From Caldimonas sp. (GTDB lineage: Bacteria > Pseudomonadota > Gammaproteobacteria > Burkholderiales > Burkholderiaceae_C), in contig JASLGD010000210.1 of assembly GCA_030150305.1 (NCBI GenBank), positions 1-9,778 of the forward strand: a DNA stretch of 9,778 bases, written 5' to 3'. Numbering within the stretch: the stretch's first letter is position 1; each line of letters starts with the position of its first letter. Made by a program: the position numbers and the translations under genes. A model generated the notes under the pieces. That model worked only from the letters and a program-made list of their open reading frames with translations. It did not search any database and was not told the origin of the DNA. This document shows, one piece after another, positions 6,398 through 9,778 of this stretch.

Positions 6398-7627
6398 ATG
6401 AGCCAGCACCGCACCCGCATCACCCGCCGCACCGCGATCGGTGCCGGAGTTGCCGTCGCCGTTCTCGGCGGCCGCGCGTTCGCCCAGGCCGCCAAGTACG
6501 GGCCCGGGGCGTCGGCGACGGAGATCAAGCTCGGCCAGACGATGCCCTACAGCGGCCCGGCGTCGGCGTACGGGACGATCGGCAAGGTCGAGCAGGCGTA
6601 CTTCAAGATGATCAACGACAACGGCGGCATCAACGGCCGCAAGGTCACGCTGATCAGCCTCGACGACGGCTACAGCCCGCCGAAGGCGGTCGAGCAGGTC
6701 CGCCGCCTCGTCGAGCAGGACGAGGTGCTCGCCCTCTACCAGACGCTCGGCACGCCGAGCAACTCGGCGATCCACAAGTACGTCAACGCCAAGAAGGTGC
6801 CGCACCTGCTGCTCGCGACGGGAGCGACCAAGTGGGGCGACCCGAAGGAATATCCCTGGACGATCGGCTTCAACCTCACGTACCAGGCCGAGGGCCAGAT
6901 CTACGCGAAGTGGCTGCTGAAGAACAAGCCGAACGCGAAGATCGGCATCCTCTTCCAGAACGACGACTTCGGGAAGGACGTCCTGAAGGGCGTCAAGGAC
7001 GGCCTCGGCGCGGCAGCCGCCAAGATGATCGTCAAGGAGGTCTCCTACGAGGTCACCGACCCGACCGTCGACTCCCAGATCCTCACATTGCAGAGCTCGG
7101 GTGCCGACACCTTCATCGACATCACGACGCCGAAGTTCGGCGCGCAGGCCGTGCGCAAGGCGTACGACTCCGGCTGGAAGCCGCTGCACATCCTCAACCA
7201 GGTCAGCTCCTCGATCGGCTCGGTGCTCGTGCCCGCCGGCGTCGAGAAGGCGGTCGGCGCGATCACCGTCGCCTACTACAAGGACCAGAACGACCCGCAG
7301 TGGAAGGACGATCCGGCGATGCTCGAATGGCGCGCCTTCATGGGCCGCTACTACCGCGATGGCGATCCGAAGGATGCGAGCAACGTCTACGGCTACATCA
7401 CCGCGCAGGTCATGACGCAGATCCTGAAGCAGTGCGGCAACGACCTGACGCGCGAGAACGTGATGCGCCAGGCGACCAATCTGAAGAACCTGAAGCTGCC
7501 GTTGCTGCTCCCCGGAATGGCGATCAACACGAGCCCGACCGATTACTTCCTGTTCGACCAGGCGCAGCTGCAGAAATTCACCGGGACGCAGTGGGAGCTG
7601 TTCGGCGAGCTGATCTCGACCCGCTGA
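6398..7627 (+). CDS. HAAT-family ABC importer periplasmic substrate-binding protein
   Basis: Receptor that would capture the substrate in the periplasm and deliver it to LivH/LivM. It has 409 residues and belongs to the Peripla_BP_6 / Leu-Ile-Val-binding-like fold. The N-terminus reads as a signal peptide: Arg-rich n-region, a twin-arginine-like T-R-R-T-A-I at residues 9-14, a hydrophobic stretch 13-25, and an A-x-A cleavage site (A27-F28-A29). There is no lipobox Cys. The mature part opens with EIKLGQTMPYSGPASAYG and INDNGGINGRKV, the family's first ligand-binding region. AVEQVRRLVEQDEVLAL follows, then a second lobe with KIGILFQNDDFGKD. It is larger than E. coli LivK (369), in a subgroup often annotated only as ABC transporter substrate-binding protein. 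Substrate could be a branched-chain amino acid, an amide or an aromatic acid, and the sequence alone does not decide. It is the last gene of the cassette. Confidence 0.93.
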   Translation: MSQHRTRITRRTAIGAGVAVAVLGGRAFAQAAKYGPGASATEIKLGQTMPYSGPASAYGTIGKVEQAYFKMINDNGGINGRKVTLISLDDGYSPPKAVEQVRRLVEQDEVLALYQTLGTPSNSAIHKYVNAKKVPHLLLATGATKWGDPKEYPWTIGFNLTYQAEGQIYAKWLLKNKPNAKIGILFQNDDFGKDVLKGVKDGLGAAAAKMIVKEVSYEVTDPTVDSQILTLQSSGADTFIDITTPKFGAQAVRKAYDSGWKPLHILNQVSSSIGSVLVPAGVEKAVGAITVAYYKDQNDPQWKDDPAMLEWRAFMGRYYRDGDPKDASNVYGYITAQVMTQILKQCGNDLTRENVMRQATNLKNLKLPLLLPGMAINTSPTDYFLFDQAQLQKFTGTQWELFGELISTR

Positions 7628-7677
7628 GCACGGCGCGTCCGCCCGCGGCGCGCAGCGGCCGCGCGACGCCGGAGCCC

Positions 7678-7711
7678 CTGTCACGGAACGGTCGCGAAAG
7701 CTTCATAGACT
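7678..7711 (+). promoter_or_regulatory. putative Pho box and -10 element of ppk1
   Basis: CTGTCAC at 7678-7684, a 4-base spacer GGAA, then CGGTCGC at 7689-7695 form two 7-base units in the 11-base phasing of a PhoB site. The consensus unit is CTGTCAT; the first matches 6 of 7 and the second 5 of 7. After another 4 bases, GCTTCAT at 7700-7706 keeps the phase but matches only 4 of 7. TAGACT at 7706-7711 matches 4 of 6 bases of TATAAT and lies 10 bases after the second unit, the spacing seen in E. coli phoA. Phosphate-starvation control of ppk1 by PhoB is known in other proteobacteria. The match here was made by eye, is imperfect, and is not proof of binding. Confidence 0.4.
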
Positions 7712-7717
7712 TCCGGC

Positions 7718-9778
7718 ATGGGCGAGACCGTCACGCGGCTGCGCGTGGCGCTGCCGCGGCTGCTCAACCGCGAGCGCGCGATCCTCGAGTTCAACCGTCG
7801 CGTCCTCGCGCAGGCGCGGCGCGCCGACGTCCCGCTGCTCGAGCGGCTGCGCTACGTCTGCATCGTCTCGTCGAACCTCGACGAGTTCTTCGAGGTCCGC
7901 TTCGCCGACTGCATCGAGGCCGCCAAGCGCCTGGGCAGCGGCACGTCGGCCGTCGAGATCGAGGGGATCGCCGCCGCCGCGCATGCGCTGACCGACGAGC
8001 AGTACGCCGTCTTCAACGACGAGGTGATGCCGGCGCTCGCCGGCGAGGGCCTGCGCATCCTCAACCACGCCGACCGCGACGAGGGCGAGCGGCGCTGGGT
8101 CGCGCGCTTCTTCGAGACGCAGGTGCGGCCGCTGCTCGTGCCGGTCGGGCTCGATCCTTCGCATCCGTTCCCGCAGGTCGCCAACAAGTCGCTCAACTTC
8201 ATCGCCCGGCTCGGCGGCAAGGACGCGTTCGGCCGCCGCAACACGGCGACGATCGTCAAGGTGCCGCGCGTGCTGCCGCGCGTGATCGAGCTGCCGCGCT
8301 CGGCGAAGCGCCCCGGCCAGTCGTTCGTGCTCCTGACGAGCGTCATCCGCGCCCACCTCGGAGAGCTCTTTCCCGGGCGCGAGGTCGAGGCGTTCTCGCA
8401 GTTCCGCATCACGCGCGACTCCGACCTCGAGGTCGACGCCGACGTCACCAACCTGCGCCAGGCGCTGCGCAGCAGCCTGCGCACTCGTCACTTCGGCCAG
8501 GCGGTCCGGCTCGAGGTCGCCGACACGTGCCCGGGCGAGCTCTCGGAGTTCCTGCTGCGCCAGTTCGGCCTCCCTGAGTGGGCGTTGTACCGCGTCCACG
8601 GGCCGGTCAACCTGGTGCGCATGAACGAGCTGATCGCGCTCGCCGAGGCGCCGGCGCTGCGCTTCAAGCCGTTCGTCCCGGCGCCGCCGCGCGGCATGCG
8701 CGCCGACCAGTCGATGTTCGCGCGCATCCGCGCCGGCGATCTGCTCCTGCACCATCCGTTCGAGTCGTTCCAGCCGGTCGTCGACCTGCTGCGCGAGGCG
8801 GTGCAGGACCCCGACGTGCTCGCGATCAAGCAGACGATCTACCGCACCGGCAGCGAGTCGCTGGTGATGGACCTCCTGATCGAGGCCGCGCGCTCGGGCA
8901 AGGAAGTGATGGCCGTCGTCGAGCTGAAGGCGCGCTTCGAGGAAGAAGCGAACATCAACTGGGCCGAGCGGCTCGAGGCGGTCGGCGCGCAGGTCGTCTA
9001 CGGCGTGGTCGGCCTGAAGACGCACGCCAAGATGCTCCTCGTCACCCGCCGCGAAGGACAGGGGATGAAGCGTTACGCGCACCTCTCGACCGGCAACTAC
9101 AACCCGAGCACCGCGCGCCTCTACACCGACATCGGCCACTTCACCGCGGCCGAGGACGTCACCGCCGACGTCGACGCCGTCTTCCAGCAGCTCGCGAGCC
9201 TCGGCAAGATGCAGCCGCTCAAGGTGCTGTTGCAGGCGCCGTTCACGCTGCAGGCGGGCATGCTCGCGCACATCGCCAAGGTGACCGAGGCCGCGGTCGC
9301 CAGGCGCAGCGCGCGCATCGTCGTCAAGATCAACGCGCTCACGGACGTCGCCTTGATCGAGGCGCTCGTCGCCGCCGCCAAGGCGGGCGCGCAGATCGAC
9401 CTCATCGTGCGCGGCGCGTGCCTGCTCGCCCCCGGCGACGGCACGACCGAGCGCATCCGCGTGCGCTCGATCGTCGGCCGCTTTCTCGAGCATTCGCGCG
9501 TCGCCTACTTCCGCTGGGGCGAGCGCGACGACGACGAGGCGCTGTTCCTCTCGAGCGCCGACTGGATGGGGCGCAACATGTTCGGCCGCGTCGAGGTCAG
9601 CTGGCCGGTCCGCGATCCGGCGCTGCGCCAGCGCGTCATCGACGAATGCCTGGTGCCGTACCTGCTCGACGACGTCGACGCGTGGGCGCTGCGCAGCGAC
9701 GGCACGTACGATCGCGTCGAAGGCGGCCACGCGTCGGCGCAACAGGCGCTCGTGCGCCGCTACGACCGGAGCTCGTGA
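7718..9778 (+). CDS. ppk1: polyphosphate kinase 1
   Basis: Reversibly transfers the gamma-phosphate of ATP to inorganic polyphosphate, making the long chains used for phosphate storage and stress survival. It has 686 residues, close to E. coli PPK (688), and is complete; its TGA is the last codon of the window. The N-terminal domain has LLNRERAILEFNRRVL and IVSSNLDEFFEVR. The middle has LLLHHPFESFQPV. The catalytic C-terminal domains carry the phosphorylated histidine H436 in GLKTHAKM (E. coli H435), the second essential histidine H592 in FLEHSR (E. coli H592), and phosphate/metal-contact arginines R376 in QTIYRTGS and R406 in KARFEEEAN. FLSSADWMGRNMFGRVEV near the C-terminus is also characteristic. 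ATG 7718 has no Shine-Dalgarno, and the candidate promoter immediately upstream would give almost no leader. It is separated by 90 bases from the transporter cassette, so it is probably a separate transcription unit. Confidence 0.98.
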   Translation: MGETVTRLRVALPRLLNRERAILEFNRRVLAQARRADVPLLERLRYVCIVSSNLDEFFEVRFADCIEAAKRLGSGTSAVEIEGIAAAAHALTDEQYAVFNDEVMPALAGEGLRILNHADRDEGERRWVARFFETQVRPLLVPVGLDPSHPFPQVANKSLNFIARLGGKDAFGRRNTATIVKVPRVLPRVIELPRSAKRPGQSFVLLTSVIRAHLGELFPGREVEAFSQFRITRDSDLEVDADVTNLRQALRSSLRTRHFGQAVRLEVADTCPGELSEFLLRQFGLPEWALYRVHGPVNLVRMNELIALAEAPALRFKPFVPAPPRGMRADQSMFARIRAGDLLLHHPFESFQPVVDLLREAVQDPDVLAIKQTIYRTGSESLVMDLLIEAARSGKEVMAVVELKARFEEEANINWAERLEAVGAQVVYGVVGLKTHAKMLLVTRREGQGMKRYAHLSTGNYNPSTARLYTDIGHFTAAEDVTADVDAVFQQLASLGKMQPLKVLLQAPFTLQAGMLAHIAKVTEAAVARRSARIVVKINALTDVALIEALVAAAKAGAQIDLIVRGACLLAPGDGTTERIRVRSIVGRFLEHSRVAYFRWGERDDDEALFLSSADWMGRNMFGRVEVSWPVRDPALRQRVIDECLVPYLLDDVDAWALRSDGTYDRVEGGHASAQQALVRRYDRSS

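Noticed and set aside
7648..7664. Terminator hairpin after the binding-protein gene (GCGCG...CGCGC)
   Set aside because: A 5-bp stem in extreme GC sequence with no T tract cannot be told apart from background.
7703..9742. 679-codon open frame antisense to ppk1
   Set aside because: It has low-complexity composition (Arg, Asp, Val, Ala) and no family resemblance, and the + strand frame carries intact PPK1 catalytic residues throughout.

Overview
The window is about 9.8 kb of very GC-rich DNA (about 70% by eye) with seven protein genes, all on the + strand. The proteins look proteobacterial. DNA polymerase I aligns block for block with the E. coli enzyme and keeps an intact proofreading domain. 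The polyphosphate kinase and the transporter proteins resemble those of soil or environmental Betaproteobacteria (Burkholderiales-like). That placement rests on protein resemblance and base composition only, and no rRNA or tRNA gene is present to test it.

Layout: (1) positions 2-2770 hold polA, nearly complete, with only its first few codons missing off the left edge. (2) Positions 2771-2963 are a non-coding spacer with small GC hairpins and a weak promoter-like patch. (3) Positions 2964-7627 are a five-gene cassette for a branched-chain-amino-acid-type (HAAT family) ABC importer, in the order livG, livF, livH, livM, periplasmic binding protein. The genes overlap or are separated by at most 32 bases, so they are very probably one operon. 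The order differs from E. coli livKHMGF because the ATPase genes come first and the binding protein last. (4) Positions 7628-7717 are a 90-base spacer with a Pho-box-like direct repeat. (5) Positions 7718-9778 hold a complete ppk1 (polyphosphate kinase), whose stop codon is the last codon of the window.

The binding protein would capture a substrate in the periplasm, LivH and LivM form the membrane channel, and LivG and LivF hydrolyse ATP to drive import. The natural substrate cannot be read from the sequence. polA and ppk1 are chromosomal housekeeping or stress genes with no obvious functional tie to the importer. The region looks like ordinary core chromosome. I see no mobile element, CRISPR array, toxin-antitoxin pair, phage gene or RNA gene, and no evidence of a new biological system. 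The points most worth a second look are the possible Pho box with a predicted near-leaderless start for ppk1, and the lack of a canonical start codon for livG at the position where homology says the protein begins.
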